Origin: Pseudomonas tohonis
Lineage (GTDB): Bacteria; Pseudomonadota; Gammaproteobacteria; Pseudomonadales; Pseudomonadaceae
NCBI RefSeq assembly: GCF_012767755.2
Contig: NZ_AP023189.1
Coordinates: forward strand, 6,078,001-6,142,000
DNA length: 64,000 nt
Reading direction: 5' to 3'
In this document: piece after piece, positions 32,357-39,292 of the stretch
How positions within the stretch are numbered: the first letter of the stretch is position 1
Layout of the letters: each line of letters begins with the position of its first letter
Translations under genes and position numbers: made by a program
Notes under the pieces: model-generated
Told to the model about the DNA's origin: nothing
The model's database searches: none
Seen by the model: only the letters and a program-made list of their open reading frames with translations

Positions 32357-33634
32357 ATGAAACCGGAAACCCTCGCCATCCACGCCGGCTACAGCCCCGA
32401 TCCAACCACGCGTGCGGTGGCGGTACCGATCTACCAGACCACCTCCTACGCCTTCGACGACACCCAGCACGGCGCCGACCTGTTCGACCTCAAGGTCGCC
32501 GGCAACATCTACACCCGCATCATGAACCCCACCAACGACGTGCTGGAGAAGCGCGTCGCCGCGCTGGAAGGCGGCGTCGGCGCCCTGGCGGTGGCCTCCG
32601 GCATGGCGGCCATCACCTACGCCATCCAGACCGTCGCCGAGGCCGGCGACAACATCGTCTCGGTGGCCAAGCTCTACGGCGGCACCTACAACCTGTTCGC
32701 CCACACCCTGCCGCGCTCCGGCATCCAGGTGCGCTTCGCCGCCCATGACGACATCGCCGCCCTGGAAGCGCTGATCGACGAGCGCACCAAGGCGGTGTTC
32801 TGCGAATCCATCGGCAACCCGGCCGGCAATATCATCGACCTCGCCGCCCTGGCCGCCGCCGCGCATCGCCATGGCGTGCCGCTGATCGTCGACAACACCG
32901 TCGCCACGCCCATCCTCTGCCGCCCCTTCGAGCATGGCGCCGACATCGTCGTGCACTCGCTGACCAAGTACATCGGCGGCCACGGCAACAGCATCGGCGG
33001 CATCGTCGTCGACTCCGGGAAGTTCCCCTGGGCCGAGCACAAGGCACGCTTCCCGCTGCTCAACACCCCGGACGCCTCCTACCACGGCGTGACCTACACC
33101 GAAGCCTTCGGCCCCGCCGCCTTCATCGGCCGCTGCCGCGTGGTGCCGCTGCGCAACATGGGCGCGGCGCTGTCGCCGTTCAACGCCTTCCTCATCCTCC
33201 AGGGCCTGGAGACACTGGCCCTGCGCATGGAGCGCCACACCGAGAACGCGCTGAAGGTCGCCCACTTCCTCCAGGCCCACCCGCAGGTGGCCTGGGTGAA
33301 ATACGCCGGCCTGCCGGACCACCCCGAGCACGCACTGGCCCAGCGCTACACCGGCGGCAAGCCGGCGGCGATCCTCTCCTTCGGCATCGTCGGCGGCGCC
33401 GAGGCGGGGGCACGCTTCATCGACGCGCTGAAGCTGGTGGTGCGCCTGGTGAACATCGGCGACGCCAAGTCCCTGGCCTGCCACCCGGCCTCCACCACCC
33501 ACCGCCAGCTCAACGACGAGGAACTGGAGAAGGCCGGCGTACCGCGCGACATGGTGCGCCTGTCCATCGGCATCGAGCACATCGACGACATCCTCGCCGA
33601 CCTCAGCCAGTCCCTCGAAGCCGCGCGGGGCTGA
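32357..33634 (+). CDS. metY: O-acetylhomoserine (O-succinylhomoserine) sulfhydrylase MetY
   Basis: A 425-residue PLP enzyme of the Cys/Met metabolism family that makes homocysteine from an acylated homoserine and sulfide. MKPETLAIHAGYSPDPTTRAVAVPIYQTTSYAF is the standard N terminus. The PLP lysine is Lys204 in VHSLTKYIGGHG. The C-terminal LACHPASTTHRQLNDEE block is typical. I chose ATG 32357 because it gives the family length; upstream codons would run through the palindromic leader. It stands 130 bases after the permease gene. Confidence 0.95.
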   Translation: MKPETLAIHAGYSPDPTTRAVAVPIYQTTSYAFDDTQHGADLFDLKVAGNIYTRIMNPTNDVLEKRVAALEGGVGALAVASGMAAITYAIQTVAEAGDNIVSVAKLYGGTYNLFAHTLPRSGIQVRFAAHDDIAALEALIDERTKAVFCESIGNPAGNIIDLAALAAAAHRHGVPLIVDNTVATPILCRPFEHGADIVVHSLTKYIGGHGNSIGGIVVDSGKFPWAEHKARFPLLNTPDASYHGVTYTEAFGPAAFIGRCRVVPLRNMGAALSPFNAFLILQGLETLALRMERHTENALKVAHFLQAHPQVAWVKYAGLPDHPEHALAQRYTGGKPAAILSFGIVGGAEAGARFIDALKLVVRLVNIGDAKSLACHPASTTHRQLNDEELEKAGVPRDMVRLSIGIEHIDDILADLSQSLEAARG

Positions 33635-33657
33635 TGAACAGGGGTTGATATTCGGCG

Positions 33658-33697
33658 GGTCGGCTCCAGATCAGGGGAATCTGCTCCGGAGCCGACC
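33658..33697 (+). promoter_or_regulatory. Inverted repeat covering the trxC ribosome binding site
   Basis: GGTCGGCTCC (33658-33667) and GGAGCCGACC (33688-33697) are perfect 10-base complements, the right arm ending at the base before the ATG. The ribosome binding site GGAG (33688-33691) lies inside the right arm. In the interior, AGAT and ATCT can extend the fold. A transcript starting upstream of 33658 would hide the site in a hairpin. Confidence 0.7.
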
Positions 33698-34132
33698 ATG
33701 ACCGATCCCCTGATGATTCCCTGCGCCCACTGCGCCGGGCTCAACCGCATCCCCGCCGAGCGCCTGGGCGACTCGCCCCGCTGCGGCCACTGCAAGGCCG
33801 CCGTGCTGCCGGCCAGCCCCTTCGACCTCAGCGAAGCCAGCTTCGCCAAGCAGCTGCGCGGCGACCTGCCGCTGCTGGTGGACGTCTGGGCCGACTGGTG
33901 CGGCCCCTGCAAGGCCTTCGCCCCCACCTATCAGCAAGCGGCCACCCAGCTCCAGGGCCGCTGCCGCCTGGGCAAGCTGGACAGCGAAGCCAACCGCCAG
34001 CTGGCCGGGCAGCTCAACATCCGCTCCATACCCACGCTCATCCTGTTCAAGGGCGGCGTCGAAATCGCCCGCCAGAGCGGCGCCCTGCCCCTGCCGCAAC
34101 TGCTGGGCTGGCTGAAGAGCCAGGGCATCTGA
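33698..34132 (+). CDS. trxC: Thioredoxin 2 (TrxC) with N-terminal zinc-binding motif
   Basis: A 144-residue disulfide reductase. The N-terminal extension has two CxxC pairs (Cys9/Cys12 and Cys29/Cys32), the zinc-binding module of Trx2-type proteins. The thioredoxin fold follows with the active site WADWCGPCK (Cys68, Cys71) and the cis-proline loop in RSIPTLILF. Length matches E. coli TrxC. TrxC genes are commonly induced by oxidative stress; here translation may be controlled by the hairpin over the ribosome binding site. It stands between metY and a thioesterase-like gene as its own unit. Confidence 0.93.
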   Translation: MTDPLMIPCAHCAGLNRIPAERLGDSPRCGHCKAAVLPASPFDLSEASFAKQLRGDLPLLVDVWADWCGPCKAFAPTYQQAATQLQGRCRLGKLDSEANRQLAGQLNIRSIPTLILFKGGVEIARQSGALPLPQLLGWLKSQGI

Positions 34133-34139
34133 ACCGAGG

Positions 34140-34175
34140 CGCATGCCCGGCCTACCCGCTGGTGACGGGCATGCG
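34140..34175. terminator. Long inverted repeat after trxC
   Basis: CGCATGCCCG (34140-34149) and CGGGCATGCG (34166-34175) are perfect complements around a 16-base loop, starting seven bases after the trxC stop. There is no T-run, so it may be a processing or stability hairpin rather than an intrinsic terminator. Confidence 0.45.
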
Positions 34176-34287
34176 TTCGCGGCGGCGTGCGCGCTGATCG
34201 TTTCGGTCACCCGCACTGGCCGTCCCGGTCATTGCCGGCGGCACGCATCCGGCTAGGCTCCTGGCATTGGACCTGCCGGAGATCGTC

Positions 34288-34731
34288 ATGCAATTCAGCG
34301 AAGAGATGGCCCGCCACTTCACCGAGGACAAGATCGCCTTCGTCCGCCGCATGGGCCTCAAGGCCGTGACCCTGGAACCGGGCCACGTGAAGCTGCTGGT
34401 GCCCCTGGCCGGCAACGAGAACCACATCGGCACCATGTACGCCGGCGCCCTGTTCACCCTGGCGGAGATTCCCGGCGGCGCGCTGTTCATCACCAGCTTC
34501 GACACCCGCCGCTTCTACCCCATCATCAAGGACATGAGCCTGCGCTTCCGCCGCCCGGCCAAGGGCGACATCAGCGTCGAGGCGCGCATCGGCGCCGAGG
34601 AGATCGAGCGCATCCAGGCCGAGGCGAGTGCCAACGGCAAGGCCGACTACCTGCTGGAGCTGGACCTGGTGGACGCCACCGGCGAGGTGGTGGCGCAGAG
34701 CCGCGGGCTTTACCAGCTGCGCGCCCACTGA
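34288..34731 (+). CDS. Hotdog-fold thioesterase-like protein (PaaI/DUF4442 type)
   Basis: A 147-residue single-domain protein. ENHIGTMYAGALFTLAEIPGG resembles the hotdog helix and active-site region of PaaI/DUF4442 thioesterases, and IIKDMSLRFRRPAKGDISVEARI matches the following strands. It probably hydrolyses a small acyl-CoA, but the substrate is unknown. The ATG at 34288 has GGAG eight bases upstream and is preferred over the in-frame TTG at 34267. It precedes the universal stress gene by 80 bases. Order matches the PA5026 position. Confidence 0.82.
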   Translation: MQFSEEMARHFTEDKIAFVRRMGLKAVTLEPGHVKLLVPLAGNENHIGTMYAGALFTLAEIPGGALFITSFDTRRFYPIIKDMSLRFRRPAKGDISVEARIGAEEIERIQAEASANGKADYLLELDLVDATGEVVAQSRGLYQLRAH

Positions 34732-34744
34732 GCCGGGGGGCGGA

Positions 34745-34758
34745 TTGCCCTGGATCAA
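34745..34758. promoter_or_regulatory. Candidate Anr/FNR box before the universal stress protein gene
   Basis: TTGCC-CTGG-ATCAA matches 8 of the 10 fixed positions of the Anr/FNR consensus TTGAT-N4-ATCAA, with a perfect right half. Its centre at 34751.5 would place a class II start site near 34793. Tandem universal stress genes of P. aeruginosa, including the one at this locus, are known to me as Anr-dependent, which supports the reading. Confidence 0.55.
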
Positions 34759-34784
34759 GTTGCCGCGCGGCGAATTGCCCCACA

Positions 34785-34809
34785 GTGGCACCTCACCCGG
34801 AGGTGCCAT
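34785..34809. promoter_or_regulatory. Inverted repeat at the universal stress gene start
   Basis: GTGGCACCT (34785-34793) and AGGTGCCAT (34801-34809) pair over nine positions (one G-U) around CACCCGG. The ribosome binding site GGAGG (34799-34803) straddles loop and stem. If transcription starts near 34793, as the Anr box suggests, the left arm is not transcribed and the element would act as DNA instead. Confidence 0.5.
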
Positions 34810-34811
34810 CC

Positions 34812-35630
34812 ATGTTCAGCCATATCCTCATCGCCCATGACCTGAGCCGCGAGGCCGACCTCGCCCTGCAACGCGCCGTGGACCTCGCGCGCCAGTACGA
34901 CGCCCGCCTGACCCTGCTGCACGTGCTCGAAGACCACCTGCCCAATGCGCTCCAGGAAAACCTGCGCGAAGGCGCCCAGCGCCTGTTCCAGCAGCGCCTG
35001 GAACAACTCGGCGCGCCGCCCACCCAGGTGCTGCTGCGCAAGGGCCGCCCGGCGCTGCAGATTCTCGAAGAGGTGGAAGAAAGCAGGGCCGACCTGCTGG
35101 TGATCGGCAACCACCACCACAACGCACCGGAGCTGTTCATCGGCACCACGCTGGAGCGCGTCGCCCGGCACATCGACATCCCCTTGCTGCTGGCGGTGGG
35201 CGAAAAACCCGCCCCCTACCGCAAGGGCCTCACCGCGCTGGACTTCTCCCTCTGCGCCTGCGACGCCCTGCGCAGCGCCTGCAGCCTGCTGAGCGCCGAA
35301 GGCCACCTGCAGGCCGTGAACGTGATGGAGGTGACCGGCCGCCTGCTGGCCAAGGCGGGCAGCGCCGGCGAATACCTCAAGACCCAGCGCGAGCTGCTGG
35401 AGCAACTGCTGAAGGATGAACTGGGCAACATGAAGGCCGCCCCGAGGATCAGCCTGGAGGTCACCCACGGAACCCTGCCACGCGCCCTGGACGAGGCCAT
35501 CGCCGCGACCCAGCCGCAGTTCGTCACCCTCGGCAGCCACGGTCGCAGCATGATCTCCCAGGCGCTGCTGGGCAGCCTGGCGCTGCATTACCTGCAGCGC
35601 CCGCCCTGTGATGTGTTGGTGGTGAAGTAG
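34812..35630 (+). CDS. Tandem-domain universal stress protein (UspO-like)
   Basis: A 272-residue cytoplasmic protein made of two Usp domains (about 1-135 and 143-272). The first starts MFSHILIAHDLSREADLALQRA; the second ends FVTLGSHGRSMISQALLGSLALHYLQRPPCDVLVVK with the G-x2-G-x9-G-S type nucleotide loop. Proteins of this type support survival under oxygen limitation in Pseudomonas. The ATG at 34812 has GGAGG eight bases upstream; the in-frame GTG at 34785 lies in the inverted repeat and is rejected. By order this is the PA5027 (UspO) equivalent. Confidence 0.9.
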   Translation: MFSHILIAHDLSREADLALQRAVDLARQYDARLTLLHVLEDHLPNALQENLREGAQRLFQQRLEQLGAPPTQVLLRKGRPALQILEEVEESRADLLVIGNHHHNAPELFIGTTLERVARHIDIPLLLAVGEKPAPYRKGLTALDFSLCACDALRSACSLLSAEGHLQAVNVMEVTGRLLAKAGSAGEYLKTQRELLEQLLKDELGNMKAAPRISLEVTHGTLPRALDEAIAATQPQFVTLGSHGRSMISQALLGSLALHYLQRPPCDVLVVK

Positions 35631-35639
35631 GAGGCTAAG

Positions 35640-35720
35640 CGGCAAGCCGGAAGCCGGAAGCTTCAAGCTTCAAGCTTCAAGCTTCAAGCTTCAAGCTTCA
35701 AGCTTCAAGCTTCAAGCTTC
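35640..35720. repeat. Heptamer array (AAGCTTC)x9 with flank, repeat copy 3
   Basis: Nine perfect tandem copies of AAGCTTC run from 35658 to 35720, after a degenerate flank of CAAGCCGGAAGCCGG. Each unit contains the palindrome AAGCTT. The array lies at the convergent end of the universal stress gene and the ParA gene, and its right end overlaps the last three codons and stop of the ParA gene. Confidence 0.93.
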
Positions 35721-36479
35721 TAGAAGATTGTGCAGCTCGATGAATTGCTGGGTCAGCTTGTGGCTGCGGTCCAGGTGGATCAGCGGGGTGCAGGCCTGGT
35801 GGGATTCGCGCATCTTCACCGAGCTCATCAGGTTCACCGGCAGCACCGGCAGGCCCTCGGCGACCAGCTCGTCCAGCAACTGCTGGGGCAGGCTGGCGCG
35901 GGGCTGGAACTGGTTGACCACGATGCCTTCCACCTCCAGGCCGTCGTTGTGGTCTTCCTTCAACTCCTCGATCTCGGCAAGCAGGCCGTAGAGGGCATTG
36001 CGCGAGAAGCTGTCGCAATCGAAGGGGATCAACACGCGATCCGCCGCGATCAGCGCCGAAACCGTATAGAAATTCAAGGCCGGCGGCGTATCCAGGTAGA
36101 TACGGTCGTAATCCTCGGCCAGCTCGTCCAGCAGTTTCGCCAGCTTGTTGATCTTGTGCTTGGCCTCGAGCTTGGGCTGCAGGTCGGCCAGCTCCGCCGT
36201 GGCGGTGATCACATGCAGGTTGTCGAAGGGGGTCTCGTAGATATCGACCTTGCCCTTCTTGCCGAAGGGGCCGGAAGAGAGGGTCTGCTTGAAGAAATCG
36301 GCGATTCCCATGGGAATGTCGTCGCCGGTGAGTCCGGTCAGGTAGTGGGTGGAGTTGGCCTGTGTGTCGAGGTCGATCAGCAGCGTGCGATAGCCCTCCG
36401 AGGCACTGACCGCCGCCAGGTTGCAGGCGATGCTCGACTTGCCCACGCCGCCCTTCTGATTGAACACCACTCGCCGCAT
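35712..36479 (-). CDS. ParA-family (MinD/Soj-like) ATPase
   Basis: A 255-residue P-loop ATPase with the deviant Walker A motif KGGVGKSS (residues 9-16, signature Lys9 and Lys14), the switch region [13 protein letters not shown] and Walker [15 protein letters not shown]. Such proteins position chromosomes, plasmids or large protein clusters. No ParB-type partner is adjacent, so an orphan positioning role is likely. By order it equals PAO1 PA5028. The stop TGA (35714-35712) lies inside the first heptamer of the repeat array, so the C-terminal Glu-Ala codons are repeat-derived. It is divergent from the aryl-polyene operon. Confidence 0.92.
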   Translation of the reverse strand: MRRVVFNQKGGVGKSSIACNLAAVSASEGYRTLLIDLDTQANSTHYLTGLTGDDIPMGIADFFKQTLSSGPFGKKGKVDIYETPFDNLHVITATAELADLQPKLEAKHKINKLAKLLDELAEDYDRIYLDTPPALNFYTVSALIAADRVLIPFDCDSFSRNALYGLLAEIEELKEDHNDGLEVEGIVVNQFQPRASLPQQLLDELVAEGLPVLPVNLMSSVKMRESHQACTPLIHLDRSHKLTQQFIELHNLLEA

Positions 36480-36607
36480 CGCACACCTCCCGGATCCCTT
36501 GGATAGTCCCGGATTCTATGCAAAGCCCGTGACAAGGGCGAGCACTGCCGGGGCTTTCTTACCGGCGGATATTTATGTGCCTTACATCTGAAGATTGTGT
36601 CTGAAGT

Positions 36608-36637
36608 TTGCGAAGTAACCCGACGCTCGGGGATAAT
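36608..36637 (+). promoter_or_regulatory. Candidate sigma70 promoter of the aryl-polyene operon
   Basis: A -35 box TTGCGA (36608-36613, 4 of 6) and a -10 box GATAAT (36632-36637, 5 of 6) are 18 bases apart. The predicted leader of about 90 bases contains the palindromes CGACAA-GGCCT-TTGTCG (36661-36677) and AAGAGCTCTT (36721-36730), the latter just before the first start codon. Confidence 0.55.
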
Positions 36638-36733
36638 GCGGCACTTTGCTATGGCGTCATCGACAAGGCCTTTGTCGTTCAGGGATTGCCAGTCGACAAG
36701 GACGCCCGACAGGGGCCGAAAAGAGCTCTTAGC

Positions 36734-37456
36734 GTGACTCACTTCAGCATCGAACAATGGCGTGCCTGGGCCCCGGGCCTGGAAAGCGAGGACGACTGGC
36801 GCGCCTGGTGCAGGCAGCCGTTCGCGCCCGCCGACAGCGAAACACAGCCCGATGTCTCCTTCCTCCCCGCCATGCAGCGGCGCCGCCTGTCGCGCCTCGC
36901 ACGCATGGCGATGAGCGTCGCCTGGCCCCTGGCCGCCGAGGGCGAGCAACTGCCCATGGTGTTCGCCTCGCGCCACGGCGAGACGCCGCGCACCCTGGCC
37001 CTGCTGCAGGACCTGGCGCGCGGCGAGCCGCTGTCACCCACCCAGTTCAGCCTCTCGGTGCACAACGCGATCATCGGCCAGTGGTCGATCCTGCGCGGCG
37101 ACACCAGCGAGATGACCGCCCTGGCCGCCGAAGGCGATGGGCTGGAGCACGCGGTCCTGGAAGCCGCCGGCATGCTCGCCGAGGGCGCCCCGGCCGTGCT
37201 GCTGGTGATCACCGAGGAAAGCCCGCCGGAGATCTACCGCCCCTGGGTGGAGGACGTGCCCTTCCCCTACGCCGTCGCCCTCAGGCTCGCGCCCGGCGAC
37301 CAGTGGCAGCTGAGGCTGTCCCCCGAAGCGCCGGAACAGGCGCCGGAACCCTGGCCCCACGCACTGGGCCTGCTGCAAGCACTGCTCAACGATCTGCCCC
37401 ACCGTCAGCATCAATGGAAGAGCCGTAAATGGACCTGGCAACGCAACCGGCCCTGA
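36734..37456 (+). CDS. Beta-ketoacyl synthase-like chain-length-factor subunit (ApeC-like)
   Basis: A 240-residue protein of the ketosynthase-like N-terminal family (PF13723 type). FSLSVHNAIIGQWSI is the diagnostic block. It is only half the length of a ketosynthase and lacks an active-site cysteine motif, so it is probably a non-catalytic partner that pairs with a true ketosynthase such as the one at 51451, as ApeC does with ApeO in the E. coli aryl-polyene system (from memory). The start is taken as GTG 36734 (then THFSIEQW); the ribosome binding site is weak. It overlaps the next gene by 28 bases. First gene of the operon. Confidence 0.82.
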   Translation: MTHFSIEQWRAWAPGLESEDDWRAWCRQPFAPADSETQPDVSFLPAMQRRRLSRLARMAMSVAWPLAAEGEQLPMVFASRHGETPRTLALLQDLARGEPLSPTQFSLSVHNAIIGQWSILRGDTSEMTALAAEGDGLEHAVLEAAGMLAEGAPAVLLVITEESPPEIYRPWVEDVPFPYAVALRLAPGDQWQLRLSPEAPEQAPEPWPHALGLLQALLNDLPHRQHQWKSRKWTWQRNRP

Positions 37457-38241
37457 ACGCCCGCCCCAACGCCCCCTACTGGTGGCGCCTGATCGCCACC
37501 GCGCTGTCCTTCACCCTGTTCGGGGTCGGCGGCGTGCTGCTGCGCATCGTCGTGTTCCCGCTGCTCTCGCTGCTGCCGGGCGACGCCACCGACCACCGCC
37601 GCCGTGCCCGCGCCACCACCAGCCGGCTGTTCTGGCTGTTCGTCCAGTTCATGTACCGCAGCGGCGTGCTCACCTACGAGGTGGAAGGCGCCGAACGCCT
37701 GGGCCGCCCCGGGCAGATGATCATCGCCAACCACCCCTCGCTGATCGACGTGGTGGTGCTGATCGCCCTGATCCGCGACACCAACTGCGTGGTCAAGCAG
37801 AGCCTGTGGGACAACCCCTGCATGCGCGGCCCGATCCGCGCCGCCCAATACATCAGCAACAGCGGCAGCATGGACATGCTCGACGAGGCCGCCGCCGCCC
37901 TGCAGGAAGGCCAGACCCTGATCGTCTTCCCCGAAGGCACCCGCACCACGCCGGGGCAGGCCCCGCAATTCCACCGTGGCGCGGCCGCCATCGCCCTGCG
38001 CGGCGCCCGCATCCTCACCCCGGTGACCATCAGCGTGACCCCGACCACCCTGACCAAGGCCGAGCCCTGGTACAGCATTCCGTCGCGGCGCTTCCACTTC
38101 CACCTGCGCGTCGGCCAAGACATCGACCCGCAGAGCTTCGCCTCACAGGGGTCGGCACCCATCGCTTCACGCCGCCTCAACGACCATCTGCATCAATATT
38201 TCATGAAGGAGCTCGGCCTGGATGAGCGCTCTGCAACTTGA
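37429..38241 (+). CDS. PlsC-like lysophospholipid acyltransferase (ApeD-like)
   Basis: A 270-residue membrane-associated 1-acylglycerol-3-phosphate acyltransferase-fold protein. A hydrophobic N-terminal helix (ATALSFTLFGVGGVLLRIVVFPLL) precedes the catalytic NHPSLID motif (Asn101-Asp107, an NHx4D variant) and the FPEGTR acceptor-site motif. In aryl-polyene clusters such enzymes are thought to help mount the polyene on a lipid. Start overlaps the first gene and the end overlaps the ACP gene by 20 bases, so translation is probably coupled. Confidence 0.88.
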   Translation: MDLATQPALNARPNAPYWWRLIATALSFTLFGVGGVLLRIVVFPLLSLLPGDATDHRRRARATTSRLFWLFVQFMYRSGVLTYEVEGAERLGRPGQMIIANHPSLIDVVVLIALIRDTNCVVKQSLWDNPCMRGPIRAAQYISNSGSMDMLDEAAAALQEGQTLIVFPEGTRTTPGQAPQFHRGAAAIALRGARILTPVTISVTPTTLTKAEPWYSIPSRRFHFHLRVGQDIDPQSFASQGSAPIASRRLNDHLHQYFMKELGLDERSAT

Positions 38242-38482
38242 GATCAAGAACCTGATCATCGAGGCCCTGGGCCTCGAAGACATCGGCCCCGACGACATCG
38301 ACGCCGAACAGACCCTGTTCGGCGAAGGCCTGGGCCTGGACTCGGTGGACGCCCTGGAACTGGGCCTGGCCATCCAGAAGCGCTTCGGCATCAAGATCGA
38401 CGCCGATGCCAAGGACACCCGCAAACACTTTGCCAACGTGGCCAGCCTCGCGGCCTTCGTCTCGGCACAGAAAGCCGCCTGA
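38222..38482 (+). CDS. Acyl carrier protein 1 (ApeE-like)
   Basis: An 86-residue acidic acyl carrier protein. The phosphopantetheine attachment serine is Ser41 in GLGLDSVDALELG, followed by the usual helix III region. The polyene chain would be built on it. It is followed by a second, dissimilar ACP after 13 bases. Confidence 0.93.
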   Translation: MSALQLEIKNLIIEALGLEDIGPDDIDAEQTLFGEGLGLDSVDALELGLAIQKRFGIKIDADAKDTRKHFANVASLAAFVSAQKAA

Positions 38483-38495
38483 GGAAAAGACCGCG

Positions 38496-38750
38496 ATGCA
38501 AACCCGTGACGAGATCTTCACCACCCTGCGCGACGCCCTGGTCGAACTCTTCGAGCTGGACCCGGCGCAGATCAGCCTGGAATCCAACCTCTACGAGGAC
38601 CTGGAGATCGACAGCATCGACGCCGTCGACCTGATCGACCACATCAAGCGCCACACCGGCCGCAAGATCGCCGCCGAGGACTTCAAGGCCGTGCGCACCG
38701 TCAGCGACGTGGTCGAGGCCGTGCACCGCCTGGTGAACGAGCCCGCATGA
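38496..38750 (+). CDS. Acyl carrier protein 2 (ApeF-like)
   Basis: An 84-residue carrier protein with attachment serine Ser40 in LEIDSIDAVDLIDHI. The DSIDAVDL form differs from the first ACP, suggesting separate partners, for example one for starter loading and one for elongation. GAGG lies upstream of the ATG at 38496. Its stop overlaps the next start (ATGA). Confidence 0.93.
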   Translation: MQTRDEIFTTLRDALVELFELDPAQISLESNLYEDLEIDSIDAVDLIDHIKRHTGRKIAAEDFKAVRTVSDVVEAVHRLVNEPA

Positions 38751-39292
38751 GCCGCCTGATCGGGCTGCTGCTGGTGCTGGCCGGGCTGGGCTACCCCTTC
38801 GCCGTGTACTACGGCATGGAGCACCTGTCGCCGCGCCTGTTCGCCCTGCTGCTGGGCAGCCTCTGGCTGGCCCGCAGCCTGAGCGCCGCGCAACGCCCCG
38901 GCAACCGCTGGACGGCCGTCGCCGCCCTGGGTTTCTGCATGCTGCTGGGGCTGGTCAACCAGGCCGACCTGCTGCGCTGGTACCCGGTGCTGATGAGCGC
39001 CGTGCTGCTCGGCCTGTTCGGCGCCAGCCTGTTCCACGGCACCCCGCTGGTGGAACGCATGGCACGCCTGCGCGAGCCCGAGCTACCCGAGGTGGCGGTG
39101 CGCTACACCCGTCGCGTCACGGCCGTCTGGGCCGGGTTCTTCCTCGCTAACGGCCTGGTCGCCGCCGGCCTCACCCTGTGGGCACCGCTGAGCTGGTGGA
39201 CGCTCTACACCGGCTTCATCGCCTACCTGCTGATGGGCCTGCTGTTCGCCGGTGAATGGCTGGTGCGCCAGCGTGTACGGAGGTTCGCGTGA
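38747..39292 (+). CDS. Integral membrane protein of aryl-polyene clusters (ApeG/COG4648-like)
   Basis: A 181-residue protein with about six hydrophobic segments and no enzymatic motif. It begins MSRLIGLLLVLAGLGYPFAV. Proteins of this type always accompany the two ACPs in aryl-polyene operons; their role is unknown. The start overlaps the ACP2 stop and the end overlaps the ligase start by four bases each. Confidence 0.8.
   Translation: MSRLIGLLLVLAGLGYPFAVYYGMEHLSPRLFALLLGSLWLARSLSAAQRPGNRWTAVAALGFCMLLGLVNQADLLRWYPVLMSAVLLGLFGASLFHGTPLVERMARLREPELPEVAVRYTRRVTAVWAGFFLANGLVAAGLTLWAPLSWWTLYTGFIAYLLMGLLFAGEWLVRQRVRRFA

Noticed and set aside
34267..34287. TTG start seven codons upstream of the thioesterase-like gene
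   Set aside because: The GGAG ribosome site lies between it and ATG 34288 and fits only the latter.
36608..36733. Longer N terminus of the first polyene gene starting near 36608
   Set aside because: It would cover the candidate promoter and the two leader palindromes, and the added residues show no similarity to the family start.
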